Below are positions 25,041 through 33,001 of a stretch of DNA of 64,000 bases, one piece after another. Below the pieces are notes generated by a model. That model did not search any database and was not told the origin of the DNA. It saw only the letters and a list, made by a program, of their open reading frames with translations. Every line of letters starts with the position of its first letter. The stretch's first letter is position 1. The DNA comes from AG2 sp036493735 (GTDB lineage Bacteria > Gemmatimonadota > Gemmatimonadetes > Gemmatimonadales > Gemmatimonadaceae), in NCBI GenBank assembly GCA_036493735.1, contig DASXPH010000132.1:17637-81636 (forward strand), read 5' to 3'. The position numbers were made by a program, and so were the translations under genes.

Positions 25041-25691
25041 ATGCCGACGCAAAGCAACCACGATCGCGCACTCGAAGGTCACTGTCGCGCCCTGGCGGCG
25101 TGCCGACGCTGCGGACATGGCAGCGACGTGAAGCCGATCGTCTCACTGGCGCGCCGAACACGTGTGATGCTCGTCGGCCAGGCACCCGGAAAGGTGGAAG
25201 CGGGCGGAGGCCGAGCGTTCGCCGGCAGAGCGGGGCAGACGCTCTTTCGTTGGTTCGCGCGAATCGGTCTCGACGAGAAAACTGCCCGTGAACGGATCTA
25301 CATCGCGGCCATCACACGCTGCTTTCCAGGACCGAGCCCAAGCGGACGCGGCGATCGCGTCCCGTCACCCCTCGAACGCGCGAACTGCTCGGGTTGGCTC
25401 GACGATGAGCTCCGCCTATTGAAGCCGAGAGTGCTGATTCCCGTGGGGCGCCTCGCGATAGAGCGATTTCTCCCAAAGCTCCCACTAGACGAACTGATCG
25501 GACGGGAGCATTCCGTCTCCTTCGAAGGACACAACGCCATTGCGATTCCGCTGCCCCATCCATCAGGCGCCAGCAGCTGGATTCATCAGGACAGTCATGG
25601 GGTACTTCTGTCGCGAGCACTGGAAATGATCGGTACGTGTCTCGCGAAAGAAGGAATCCTGCGTGGCACCCGGACGAGGAGTGTCGCATGA
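25041..25691 (+). CDS. uracil-DNA glycosylase family protein
   Basis: 216 residues of the UDG superfamily. Motif 1 GQAPGKVEAGGGRAFAGRAGQTLFRWF and motif 3 PHPSGASSW are clear; the N-terminus has a Cys cluster (CRALAACRRCGHG) and a further Cys in AAITRCFPGP, as in iron-sulfur family 4/5 and related enzymes. The Asp/Asn of motif 1 is replaced by Lys-Val-Glu (GKVEA), so substrate range may differ from classical UDG. Expected role: removal of uracil or other damaged bases. Overlaps the next gene by ATGA. Confidence 0.85.
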   Translation: MPTQSNHDRALEGHCRALAACRRCGHGSDVKPIVSLARRTRVMLVGQAPGKVEAGGGRAFAGRAGQTLFRWFARIGLDEKTARERIYIAAITRCFPGPSPSGRGDRVPSPLERANCSGWLDDELRLLKPRVLIPVGRLAIERFLPKLPLDELIGREHSVSFEGHNAIAIPLPHPSGASSWIHQDSHGVLLSRALEMIGTCLAKEGILRGTRTRSVA

Positions 25692-26017
25692 GAATGACCC
25701 TGCTACTGATGCTGCAGCTTCACGGCCCAGGGGACCATCCGGGCGGCGACAGCTGGTTCGGCGTCGACAAGGTCAAGCACTTCTTCATGGGCGCGTTCGT
25801 GCAGAGCGTCGCCTATAGCGCCGTAAGGGCGACCGGCGTGGGTCATGGCGCATCGCTCGCCGCGGCGAGCGGCGTCACGGCGGGTGTCAGCGTGGGGAAG
25901 GAAGTGTGGGATGCGCACACGGGCGGCACCCCGAGCGTTCGAGATCTCACCTGGGACGCGCTCGGGGCGGGTGCCGCGACAATCGTTCTGCAGCAGTCGC
26001 TTCGGACGCCAAATTGA
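25688..26017 (+). CDS. YfiM-like (DUF2279-type) small protein
   Basis: 109 residues. Short hydrophobic start (MRMTLLLMLQLHG), then GVDKVKHFFMGAFVQSVAYSAVR, a Gly/Ala-rich central segment and GKEVWDAHTGGTPSVRDLTWDALGAGAATIV. The DKxxHF, KExxD and D-hexxD-like acidic and His positions follow the pattern of YfiM/DUF2279 periplasmic proteins. Function unknown. ATG 25688 overlaps the glycosylase stop. Confidence 0.65.
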   Translation: MRMTLLLMLQLHGPGDHPGGDSWFGVDKVKHFFMGAFVQSVAYSAVRATGVGHGASLAAASGVTAGVSVGKEVWDAHTGGTPSVRDLTWDALGAGAATIVLQQSLRTPN

Positions 26018-26124
26018 GCGACGGTGGGGCCGCCAATCGACGACGTGCTTGCCTTATATTGGTCGAAGTAGGAGTATGAACGGACTCGGCACTGCGCAGT
26101 TCGCCACTCAACCGAATCCGACGA

Positions 26125-26361
26125 ATGAGCAAGCCGTCCGGCCCCGCGCACCAACCGTCATCGTCGACTGAGGCGGTGCATGACCGACGATCGAATCCGG
26201 AGCTGCGGCGGTTGATCGAGGAAATGTTGCAGCGTGTACGGCAAATGAACCGGAACGTCGGGATCTGGAGTCCGGAAGAGCGTGCGCGGGCCGAAGCCGA
26301 TCTGGAGTCGGTCATGGCGCGCGTGCGACGCCTCGCAGGAGAGCGTCGCGCGGAGCAGTAG
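26125..26361 (+). CDS. small helical protein of unknown function
   Basis: 78 residues. Polar Ser/Pro/Ala start, then a long amphipathic helical part (NPELRRLIEEMLQRVRQMNRNVGIWSPEERARAEADLESVMARVRRL). Conserved-looking but not a family I can name. No clear ribosome site; a second short frame opening at 26076 with AGGAG upstream overlaps it and may be a leader peptide or an artefact. ccmE begins 24 bp downstream. Confidence 0.5.
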   Translation: MSKPSGPAHQPSSSTEAVHDRRSNPELRRLIEEMLQRVRQMNRNVGIWSPEERARAEADLESVMARVRRLAGERRAEQ

Positions 26362-26385
26362 CATGTTGCCTAACGGTAAGGGAAG

Positions 26386-26841
26386 ATGAAAGCGCGAACC
26401 AAGTTCCTCATCGGTGGCCTGCTGGTACTCGGCCCGGTGGGTTATCTGATGGCGAGCTCCATCAAGCAGACGGGCGTCTACTATCTGACGCCGAGCGAGC
26501 TGTCGTCGAGGCTCGCCGCGGATTCGAGCTTCCGGAATGTGGGTGTGAAGGTGGGCGCGCGGGTCGTGCCCGGCTCGATTGAGCGCGATCCCGGCGGCCG
26601 CGAGTACGCGTTCCGGGTGACGGACGGCGCGAAGACTTTCCCGGTGGTTTATCGGGGGATTGCGCCGGACACCTTCACCGACAGCGTGGATGTCGTCGTC
26701 GAGGGTCGCATGGGGCGCGACGGAACGTTTCGCGCCACCACCCTGCTCGCCAAGTGCGCGTCCCGCTACGAGAGCGCGCCTGAGAAATATCGCAGCACTC
26801 CGGGCTACAAGGCTGGTCTGGCGGGGAGTAGCCGCGCTTGA
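26386..26841 (+). CDS. ccmE: cytochrome c maturation protein CcmE, CxxxY variant
   Basis: 151 residues. Membrane-anchored periplasmic haem chaperone: one N-terminal anchor (KFLIGGLLVLGPVGYLM), then an OB-fold beta barrel (GVKVGARVVPGSI; YAFRVTDGAKTFPVVYRGIAPDTF; VVVEGRM). The haem-binding His of the usual HxxxY is replaced by Cys124 in CASRY (Cys124, Tyr128), the variant known from archaea and some bacteria (system I*). AAGGGAAG precedes ATG 26386. Its stop overlaps the TTG start of ccmF. Confidence 0.93.
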   Translation: MKARTKFLIGGLLVLGPVGYLMASSIKQTGVYYLTPSELSSRLAADSSFRNVGVKVGARVVPGSIERDPGGREYAFRVTDGAKTFPVVYRGIAPDTFTDSVDVVVEGRMGRDGTFRATTLLAKCASRYESAPEKYRSTPGYKAGLAGSSRA

Positions 26842-28877
26842 TTCTCGTCGGCGAATTGGCCCTCTGGGTCGGGTTGCTGATGGCAGCCTGGGCGTGCACC
26901 GTCTCGTTCGCGGGTGGTGCGCTCCAGCGCGATGATCTGATTGCCAGCGGGCGCCGCGCTATCTACACGACGTTCGCGATGGTGCTCACCGCGTCGATTG
27001 GATTATGGACAGCGTTGCTGACGCGCGACTTCTCGCTCGAGTATGTCGCCGGGCACATCAGCGCGAACATGCCGAACGTGTACGTGTTCACGGCGTTCTG
27101 GAGCGGGCAGGCTGGCTCCATGCTCTTCTGGGCGCTGATTCTTTCCTTCTACTCGGCGATTGCCGTCTACGCGAATCGCGAGCGCAATCGGTCGCTGGTT
27201 CCGTACGCGGCGGGCACGTTGGGCGCGATCCTCGTCTTCTTTCTCGCCACGACGTGCTTCAAGGCGAATCCGTTCACGCGCCTCGACTGGACGCCGATGG
27301 ATGGTCGCGGGATGAATCCGCAGCTTCAGAATCCCGGCATGGCGATCCATCCGCCGAATCTCTACCTCGGTTACGTGGCCACAGCGATTCCCTTCGCGTT
27401 CGCAATCGCGGCGCTGGTGACGCGACGGCTGGATGCGGATTGGCTGGGCGTCGTTAGGCGCTGGTCGCTGCTGTCCTGGTTCTTCCTGACGATCGGGATC
27501 GTGCTCGGGATGTGGTGGGCCTATGTCGAGCTGGGTTGGGGCGGCTACTGGGCCTGGGATCCGGTGGAGAATGCCTCCTTCCTGCCCTGGCTCACCGGCA
27601 CCGCGTTCCTCCACTCGATCATGATTCAGGAAAAGCGCGGGATGCTCAGGAAGTGGAACGTCGTGCTCGTCGTGGTGACGTTTTTATTGTCAATCTTCGG
27701 CACCTTCATCACTCGCAGCGGAGTGATCGAGAGCGTACACTCGTTCGCGCAATCGCCGGTCGGATCCTGGTTCTCGGCGTTCTTCTTCATCGCGACGGGA
27801 ACGACGATCTATCTCGTCGCGACGCGTTTGAAGAACCTCGAGGCAAAGGCAGAGCTCGAGAGCATGGTGAGCCGCGAGGCAGCATTCCTGTACAACAATC
27901 TCGTGCTCGTTGGCATCGCGTTCGCCGTGCTCTGGGGAACGCTCTTTCCCATTCTCTCGGAGTGGGTGCGCGCCGAGAAGATCACCGTTGGGCCGCCGTT
28001 CTTCAATGCGGTCAATCGGCCGCTCGGTCTCCTGTTGCTGGCGCTGACGGGCATCGGGCCGCTCATCGCGTGGCGCAAGGCATCGACGGCCAATCTCAGG
28101 CGACAGTTCATGGTGCCGGCGACGAGCGGCCTCGCGCTCGGGGTCCTGCTCTTCGCGTTAGGTATGGGCAGCGGCTACGCGCTCGTCACCTACACCCTGG
28201 CCGGGTTCGTCGCCGCGACCATCCTGCAGGAGTTTTACAAAGGCGTGAGCGCGCGCCGCGTAATTCACGGTGAAAGCATTCCTGTCGGTTTCGTGAGGCT
28301 GGTCGCGCGCAACCGTCGGCGATATGGCGGCTACATCGTGCACGCCGGCATCGTGATGCTCTTCGCGGCGTTCGCGGGGCTCGCCTTCAAGACCGAGCAT
28401 GACGTCACCCTGAGGACTGGCCAGCAGTTCGAGACGAATGACCCGTACGGGCACCATTGGCGCTTCGTGAGCCAGGGTGCGTCCACGGACAAGCGCGCGA
28501 ACCGCATGGTGACTTCGGTCGCCCTCGAGACCTTCCGCGACGGTAAAGCGGCCGGCTTCATCACTTCCGAGAAGCGACAGTACTTCGACAGCGCCGACCG
28601 TCCAACGTTCGAGCCCTCGACGGAAGTCGGGATACGGTCGACCGCGAAGCTCGATACCTACGTGGTGCTCGCCGGAGTACGCGGTGACGTCGCCGAGCTG
28701 CGTGTCACGTTCAACCCGCTCGTGGTCTGGGTATGGATCGGCGGCGCCTTGATGGCGATCGGCGGCTTGATCGTGATGTGGCCGCAGGCGGAGCGTCGGA
28801 GAGCCGCCCAAGCAGGGTATGTGTCCGTGCTCGCGCCGGCGCGCGTCGCGGCGCCCGCGGTTGGCGCTTCGGTGTGA
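26838..28877 (+). CDS. ccmF: cytochrome c haem lyase subunit CcmF
   Basis: 679 residues, polytopic membrane protein that ligates haem from CcmE to apocytochrome c. The periplasmic haem-handling WWD region is at about 226-251 (WWAYVELGWGGYWAWDPVEN), and conserved His are present around it (MAIHPPNLYLGYV; FLHSIMIQ). About 13-15 membrane helices; the C-terminal periplasmic part (TEHDVTLRTGQQFETND) precedes a last helix. TTG start overlaps the ccmE stop (TTGA). Confidence 0.95.
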   Translation: MILVGELALWVGLLMAAWACTVSFAGGALQRDDLIASGRRAIYTTFAMVLTASIGLWTALLTRDFSLEYVAGHISANMPNVYVFTAFWSGQAGSMLFWALILSFYSAIAVYANRERNRSLVPYAAGTLGAILVFFLATTCFKANPFTRLDWTPMDGRGMNPQLQNPGMAIHPPNLYLGYVATAIPFAFAIAALVTRRLDADWLGVVRRWSLLSWFFLTIGIVLGMWWAYVELGWGGYWAWDPVENASFLPWLTGTAFLHSIMIQEKRGMLRKWNVVLVVVTFLLSIFGTFITRSGVIESVHSFAQSPVGSWFSAFFFIATGTTIYLVATRLKNLEAKAELESMVSREAAFLYNNLVLVGIAFAVLWGTLFPILSEWVRAEKITVGPPFFNAVNRPLGLLLLALTGIGPLIAWRKASTANLRRQFMVPATSGLALGVLLFALGMGSGYALVTYTLAGFVAATILQEFYKGVSARRVIHGESIPVGFVRLVARNRRRYGGYIVHAGIVMLFAAFAGLAFKTEHDVTLRTGQQFETNDPYGHHWRFVSQGASTDKRANRMVTSVALETFRDGKAAGFITSEKRQYFDSADRPTFEPSTEVGIRSTAKLDTYVVLAGVRGDVAELRVTFNPLVVWVWIGGALMAIGGLIVMWPQAERRRAAQAGYVSVLAPARVAAPAVGASV

Positions 28878-28928
28878 AGGGCAGACTGGAGCGGGTGAAA
28901 GGCGCAAAGGCAAAATGAGAAGTTGGTG

Positions 28929-29546
28929 ATGAATCGTCGAGAGTTTCTGTCGCGCCTCACGGTTGGCGCCGCCGGGGCGAGTGTGTCGACCGTCGCGATT
29001 GCGCGCGCGGCGCGCGCGCAGGCACAACAGTCGCCGACTGCCGTCGACTCGTCGAACCTGTTCGCGATGGACCAATCGGCGTCGCGCCCGGTGCGGTTGC
29101 CTCCGAAGCCTGGATCGCGTGTCGTCGTGAGCGCCGCGGAACGTGATGCCGTCGAGCACCGCATTCGGTGCCAGTGCGGATGCACGCTGGACGTCTTTAC
29201 CTGTCGCACGACGGACTTCAGCTGCCAGGTATCGCCTTCGATGCACCGTGACGTGATGGCGCTCGTCTCCGGCGGCTACACCGCCCAGGAGATCCTCGAT
29301 GCATTCGTCGGAGTGTATGGTGAGCGCGTGCTCATGGCCCCGCCGGCGACCGGATTCAACCTGTTAGGCTGGCTCGCGCCCTTTGCCGCGCTCGGGGGCG
29401 GCGCCCTGGTCGTCTCCGTGCTGCTGAGGAACTGGCGGCGCGCGGCTCCCACGGGCCCTGTAGCCGGTTTGAGCACCGCGCGTCCAACCGACGCCACTGC
29501 CGACGAGCTGGCAAGACTCGAGGCCGCGGTGCGCGACGACCGATGA
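28929..29546 (+). CDS. CcmH-like cytochrome c maturation protein with twin-arginine signal
   Basis: 205 residues. The N-terminus MNRREFLSRLTVGAAGASVS has the twin-arginine pattern, suggesting Tat export. The CcmH domain contains HRIRCQCGCTLDVFTC (Cys81, 83, 85, 92) and a further Cys99, replacing the usual LRCxxC thiol motif, then DVMALVSGGYTAQEILDAFVGVYGERVLM and one membrane helix (LGWLAPFAALGGGALVVSVLL). ATG 28929 is chosen over TTG/GTG codons just upstream. Reduces or presents apocytochrome thiols to CcmF. Overlaps the following gene by ATGA. Confidence 0.85.
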   Translation: MNRREFLSRLTVGAAGASVSTVAIARAARAQAQQSPTAVDSSNLFAMDQSASRPVRLPPKPGSRVVVSAAERDAVEHRIRCQCGCTLDVFTCRTTDFSCQVSPSMHRDVMALVSGGYTAQEILDAFVGVYGERVLMAPPATGFNLLGWLAPFAALGGGALVVSVLLRNWRRAAPTGPVAGLSTARPTDATADELARLEAAVRDDR

Positions 29547-30043
29547 GTGCCGCGATCGTCGCGCTCGTCATCGGTACGCTGCTCGCCATTGGCGCCCTGG
29601 CGTTCGTGCTCTATCCGCTCTTCTTCGACCCGCGTGCGCCACATGGCGTAGCGCCGCGGTCCGCTGGCGGCAGCTCCTGGTCCGATGACGTCGCGATTGA
29701 CGCGTTGCGTGAGATCGAATTCGACAGGGCGACCGGCAAGCTGTCCGACGCCGATTACTCACAGCTTAAAGAGCAATACACTCGTCAGGCGCTGGCGCGG
29801 ATGCGCTCGTCCGGGGAAGAGCGCCCGGTGGTCACGGGCGATGACGAAGTGGAAACGGCCATCCGCGCGTATCGAACGGCTCATCCGAGCTGCAACCGAT
29901 GTGGACCGCGACCGGAAGCGGATGCGTCGTTTTGCTCGAGCTGCGGGCGTTATCTACCGGGCAGCTGTGAGCAGTGCGGGCGTCGAGTCGAAGAGATCGG
30001 AGCCCGATTCTGCGCCGCCTGCGGCCATCGTCTCGCGGCGTGA
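29543..30043 (+). CDS. CcmI-like membrane protein with zinc ribbons
   Basis: 166 residues. One N-terminal membrane segment (IVALVIGTLLAIGALAFVLYPLFF), then DALREIEFDRATGKLSDADYSQLKEQYTRQAL, which is the sequence pattern of CcmI/CycH N-terminal regions. Instead of the TPR part of CcmI there are two or more zinc ribbons: CNRCGP...CSSCGR and CEQCGR...CAACGH. The zinc-ribbon tail is on the cytoplasmic side if the N-terminus is out. Last gene of the ccm block. Confidence 0.78.
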   Translation: MSAAIVALVIGTLLAIGALAFVLYPLFFDPRAPHGVAPRSAGGSSWSDDVAIDALREIEFDRATGKLSDADYSQLKEQYTRQALARMRSSGEERPVVTGDDEVETAIRAYRTAHPSCNRCGPRPEADASFCSSCGRYLPGSCEQCGRRVEEIGARFCAACGHRLAA

Positions 30044-30072
30044 TTTTCTGACGCGTTAGGCGGAGGAAAAAC

Positions 30073-30107
30073 GAGAAGCCCCGAACGGCTTACGTTCGGG
30101 GCTTCTC
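30073..30107 (-). terminator. intrinsic terminator of the Lys/Ala-rich gene
   Basis: Perfect 15-bp stem, GAGAAGCCCCGAACG and its complement, with loop GCTTA. On the minus strand it is followed by GTTTTTCC, a T-run, so it terminates the leftward gene at 30134-30385; it could also stop the rightward ccm transcript. Confidence 0.9.
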
Positions 30108-30133
30108 ATGTTGTCCGGTGCCAGGAACGAGCT

Positions 30134-30385
30134 TTACTCCTCGCTCTTCTTCGCGGTCGTGTCGGCCTTCGCCTTGGACGACTTCTTCGCCCTGCGCTTC
30201 GTGCTGGCGGTCTTGGTGCTGGACTTCGACGCACTGGCGGCCGACTTCGAGGCGGCCGGCTTCGCGGCCTTCGCCATCGCCTTCGTGGTGTCCTTCTTAC
30301 CTTGCTGGGCCGCCTGCGCATGCAGTTGCGGAGCAACGGCGAGCATCAGGGCCGCGGCTGCCGCGGCGATGCTGAGACGCTTCAT
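30134..30385 (-). CDS. secreted Lys/Ala-rich low-complexity protein
   Basis: 83 residues with a signal peptide (MKRLSIAAAAAALMLAVAPQLHAQ) and a mature part made almost only of Ala, Lys, Ser and Thr (AMAKAAKPAASKSAASASKS). Histone H1-like composition but exported, so a DNA-binding nucleoid role is unlikely; an envelope or polyanion-binding role is possible. TCGGAGGAAGT lies before the ATG and a perfect terminator follows, so it is a single-gene unit and probably well expressed. Confidence 0.75.
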   Translation of the reverse strand: MKRLSIAAAAAALMLAVAPQLHAQAAQQGKKDTTKAMAKAAKPAASKSAASASKSSTKTASTKRRAKKSSKAKADTTAKKSEE

Positions 30386-30467
30386 ACTTCCTCCGAATGG
30401 GTGGGTGGGGTCAGCACGCGGTGGGGCCGCGTGACAGGTATTTCGACCCCGGGATCACGGGTACGGT

Positions 30468-30489
30468 CACAGTGCCGTTCGGCACTGTG
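30468..30489 (-). terminator. hairpin after the ABC permease gene
   Basis: CACAGTGCC-GTTC-GGCACTGTG, a 9-bp stem with a tetraloop (10 bp if the G-C closes), 36 bp past the stop of the leftward ABC permease. No clear T-run; could be a terminator or an mRNA 3'-end stabiliser. Confidence 0.5.
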
Positions 30490-30524
30490 GCCGTATGCGT
30501 GATCGGCCTTCCCTCTCGCGAGAC

Positions 30525-32240
30525 CTACCGTTCGATGGCCTGCAGGCGGCGTAAGGCGACTTTGATCGGAACCAGTGTCGAGAGGAGACAGAGGGTGCCG
30601 GCCAGGCCGAATCCCACCACCATCTCCGTCACGTCGTTTGGGGACCCAAAGGCGCGTGCGTGCAAGTAACCGTAGACCGGCCGCGCCTCGAAGATCACCA
30701 CACCACCGATGACGGCCACCGATGCCATCATGAACAACAAGCCGCCAAACGAGGTCGGGATCTGTGCCGCGTTCTCCGTCTCGAACTGCGGAAAGAGCGT
30801 TCCGAAACCCAGCGCGAGTCCCGCGAGCGCCAGCGTCATCGCGGCGATCGTGACGATCGAGACCATGAACATGAAGACGCTCACCTGCAGCAGATAGTTC
30901 GTCACTCCGACGATCAGGAGCGCGAGTATCAGCAGCGGCAGCGTGCCGACCCAGAACTTGGACCAGAGCAGGTCGCGAATGGACATGGGGCTCGAGCGCA
31001 GCAGCCAGAGTGTGCGCCCTTCGAGGCTCACACCGGGGAAGATGAACCGTGCTGCAATCGAGGCCAGCACAAAGCCCGCGAGCACGAGATTCAGAAACGG
31101 CACCACATTTCTGAGGAAGAACGTCATGCCGTCGCCCTTGAGGGGCAGGAACTTGATGTTGAACACGTAGACGACGACGAGCACCGCCAGGAGAAGGAGC
31201 TGCGACCACTGGGTCGTGTCCCGGAAGAAGAGACGCACTTCCTTGAGCACCAGCTCGCGGCGGAGAACGCCTAACGGGGCCAGAGCTCGATCCGCAACGC
31301 GGGAGAACCAGCCGCTGCGCGCCCATCGCTGCGCGCTCTCCTGGGCCTTGCTGAATCCCTGTGGATAGAGACGCCAATGCAAAGCAGCGCCGAGCACGAC
31401 CGCCGATGCCGCCGTGGACCAGAGCAGATACCAGGGCAGCAGATCCGTCTTGTAGGTGAGCCAGGACATCGTAGCGCGCTGCACCCACTCGCTAGGCAAC
31501 AGTGGCGACGTAGGCGTTCGCAGCAGCGTGATGAAGTCCACGAGCGACCGGAACCCCTCTGGCTTGGCGAAGCGCTCCGGCCTGACGAGCCGGAACAGCA
31601 GTACGACGCCGCTGGCCGTGAGGATTGCGATGACGCTGAGAATGTCGCGCGTTCGCCGCGCCGGGAAAATGTTCACCAGCAACAGCGTGATCGCCGAGCC
31701 GATGGCCGCCGGCAGGAGCAGGAAGGGAACGAGTAGCCCCGCGACAATGAATGGAAAGAACCACCCGCCCTCGTACACCACCCCATACGCCGCGAAGAGC
31801 GGAATGGCCATCAGCAGCACCATCCAGCTCGAGTGAACGAGCGTTTCCATGAGTTTCGCGCCATACAACTTCAACCAATCGACCGGCCCCGCGACGAGGA
31901 GGTCCAGATCCCGCGCGAGAAAAAAACTCGACAGCGCGGTGATGACGTTCGACAACAGCAGAATCGAGAAGAAGCCGACCAGGATCAGGCCGAGCAGCTT
32001 GCCGGCCAGAAGCGGCCCAATCTCCTGCACGCCGCGGAAATACTTCAGTAATCTGAAAACAACGCCGAAGATGAACGCCCAGAATAGGACGCCGAATATC
32101 GCGAGCACCAGCCAGCGGGCTGTGCGCCCGCGCTCACCCGCCATCGCTTTCGTTCTCGCGGTGAGCACCTTCGGGCGTAGCAGGTGAAAGAGCGACGGAT
32201 CGGGCCGGCGCGGCTCGTCGACGCTGACGAAATCAAGCAT
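30525..32240 (-). CDS. ABC exporter permease, two-module type
   Basis: 571 residues with about 12-13 membrane helices in two groups (LVLAIFGVLFWAFIFGVVF; GLILVGFFSILLLSNVITAL; SVIAILTASGVVLLFRLV; LLLLAVLVVVYVFNIKF; ILALLIVGVTNYLLQVSVFMF). The cytosolic middle contains RELVLKEVRLFFRDTTQWSQ, seen in putative ABC exporter permeases adjacent to CcmA-like ATPases. Overlaps the ATPase gene by 8 bp, so the two form one transporter. Substrate unknown. Confidence 0.85.
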   Translation of the reverse strand: MLDFVSVDEPRRPDPSLFHLLRPKVLTARTKAMAGERGRTARWLVLAIFGVLFWAFIFGVVFRLLKYFRGVQEIGPLLAGKLLGLILVGFFSILLLSNVITALSSFFLARDLDLLVAGPVDWLKLYGAKLMETLVHSSWMVLLMAIPLFAAYGVVYEGGWFFPFIVAGLLVPFLLLPAAIGSAITLLLVNIFPARRTRDILSVIAILTASGVVLLFRLVRPERFAKPEGFRSLVDFITLLRTPTSPLLPSEWVQRATMSWLTYKTDLLPWYLLWSTAASAVVLGAALHWRLYPQGFSKAQESAQRWARSGWFSRVADRALAPLGVLRRELVLKEVRLFFRDTTQWSQLLLLAVLVVVYVFNIKFLPLKGDGMTFFLRNVVPFLNLVLAGFVLASIAARFIFPGVSLEGRTLWLLRSSPMSIRDLLWSKFWVGTLPLLILALLIVGVTNYLLQVSVFMFMVSIVTIAAMTLALAGLALGFGTLFPQFETENAAQIPTSFGGLLFMMASVAVIGGVVIFEARPVYGYLHARAFGSPNDVTEMVVGFGLAGTLCLLSTLVPIKVALRRLQAIER

Positions 32241-32991
32241 CCAGCACGTCCACCAGTGCGCGCGCCGCGTTCTCGCCCGTGAGCTTGAGGAAGATGTGCT
32301 CGAGACCCGTGGCGCCGGCCTCCGCGTCGCGCCGCAGCTCGTCCATCGTGCCGCACGCGCGGATCTTTCCGCCCTGGATGATGCCGATGCGGTCGCATAA
32401 CGACTGTGCGACCTCGAGGGTGTGCGTGGACATCATGATCGTGTGGCCGCGACGCGTGTACTCCCGAAAAAGATCCTTGAGGATCTTGGCCGCCTTCGGA
32501 TCGAGACCGACCATTGGCTCGTCGACGACGATCACTTCGGGGCGGTGTACGAACGCGCTCGAGATGATCAGTTTCTGACGCATCCCGTGGCTGTAGCTCT
32601 CGACCAACTCGTCGCGCCATTCTTCGAGATCGAACAGCGCCAGGAGCTCGCGTGCGCGATGCTCGATCGCCGGCCCGCTCTGGTCGTACAGTCCCGCGAC
32701 GAAACGAAGGAACTCGGCGCCGGTGAGCTTTTCGTATATGAACGGCCGATCGGGGATGAAGCCGAGCTTCGATTTGGCAGCGCGTGGATCGCCGACGATG
32801 TCGATGCCGGCGATCTCGATGCGACCTGCGGTTGGCCGAAGGATGCCCGCGATCATGCGCAACGTCGTCGTCTTTCCGGCTCCATTCGGCCCGAGAAATC
32901 CGAACAGCTGGCCGCGTGGCACCGAGAGGTCGATCTGATCGACGGCGGTGAAGGAGCCGTAGCGCTTCGTGAGGGCGGAGAGGCGAATCAT
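32233..32991 (-). CDS. ABC transporter ATP-binding protein (CcmA-like)
   Basis: 252 residues. Complete ABC ATPase: Walker A GPNGAGKTTT, Q-loop LGFIPDRPFIYEKLTG, signature-like SHGMRQKLIIS (in place of LSGGQ), Walker B EVIVVDEPMVGLD, H-loop MMSTHTLEVA. The short C-terminal tail has no regulatory domain. Drives the permease encoded next in the run; the signature deviation is usual for this exporter subgroup. Confidence 0.94.
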   Translation of the reverse strand: MIRLSALTKRYGSFTAVDQIDLSVPRGQLFGFLGPNGAGKTTTLRMIAGILRPTAGRIEIAGIDIVGDPRAAKSKLGFIPDRPFIYEKLTGAEFLRFVAGLYDQSGPAIEHRARELLALFDLEEWRDELVESYSHGMRQKLIISSAFVHRPEVIVVDEPMVGLDPKAAKILKDLFREYTRRGHTIMMSTHTLEVAQSLCDRIGIIQGGKIRACGTMDELRRDAEAGATGLEHIFLKLTGENAARALVDVLDA

Positions 32992-33001
32992 GGGCGAGGG
33001 G

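Noticed and set aside
26076..26171. 31-codon frame starting MNGLGTAQF before the small helical protein
   Set aside because: AGGAG is only one base from the ATG, the peptide has no recognisable features, and it overlaps the better 78-residue frame; a leader peptide cannot be excluded.
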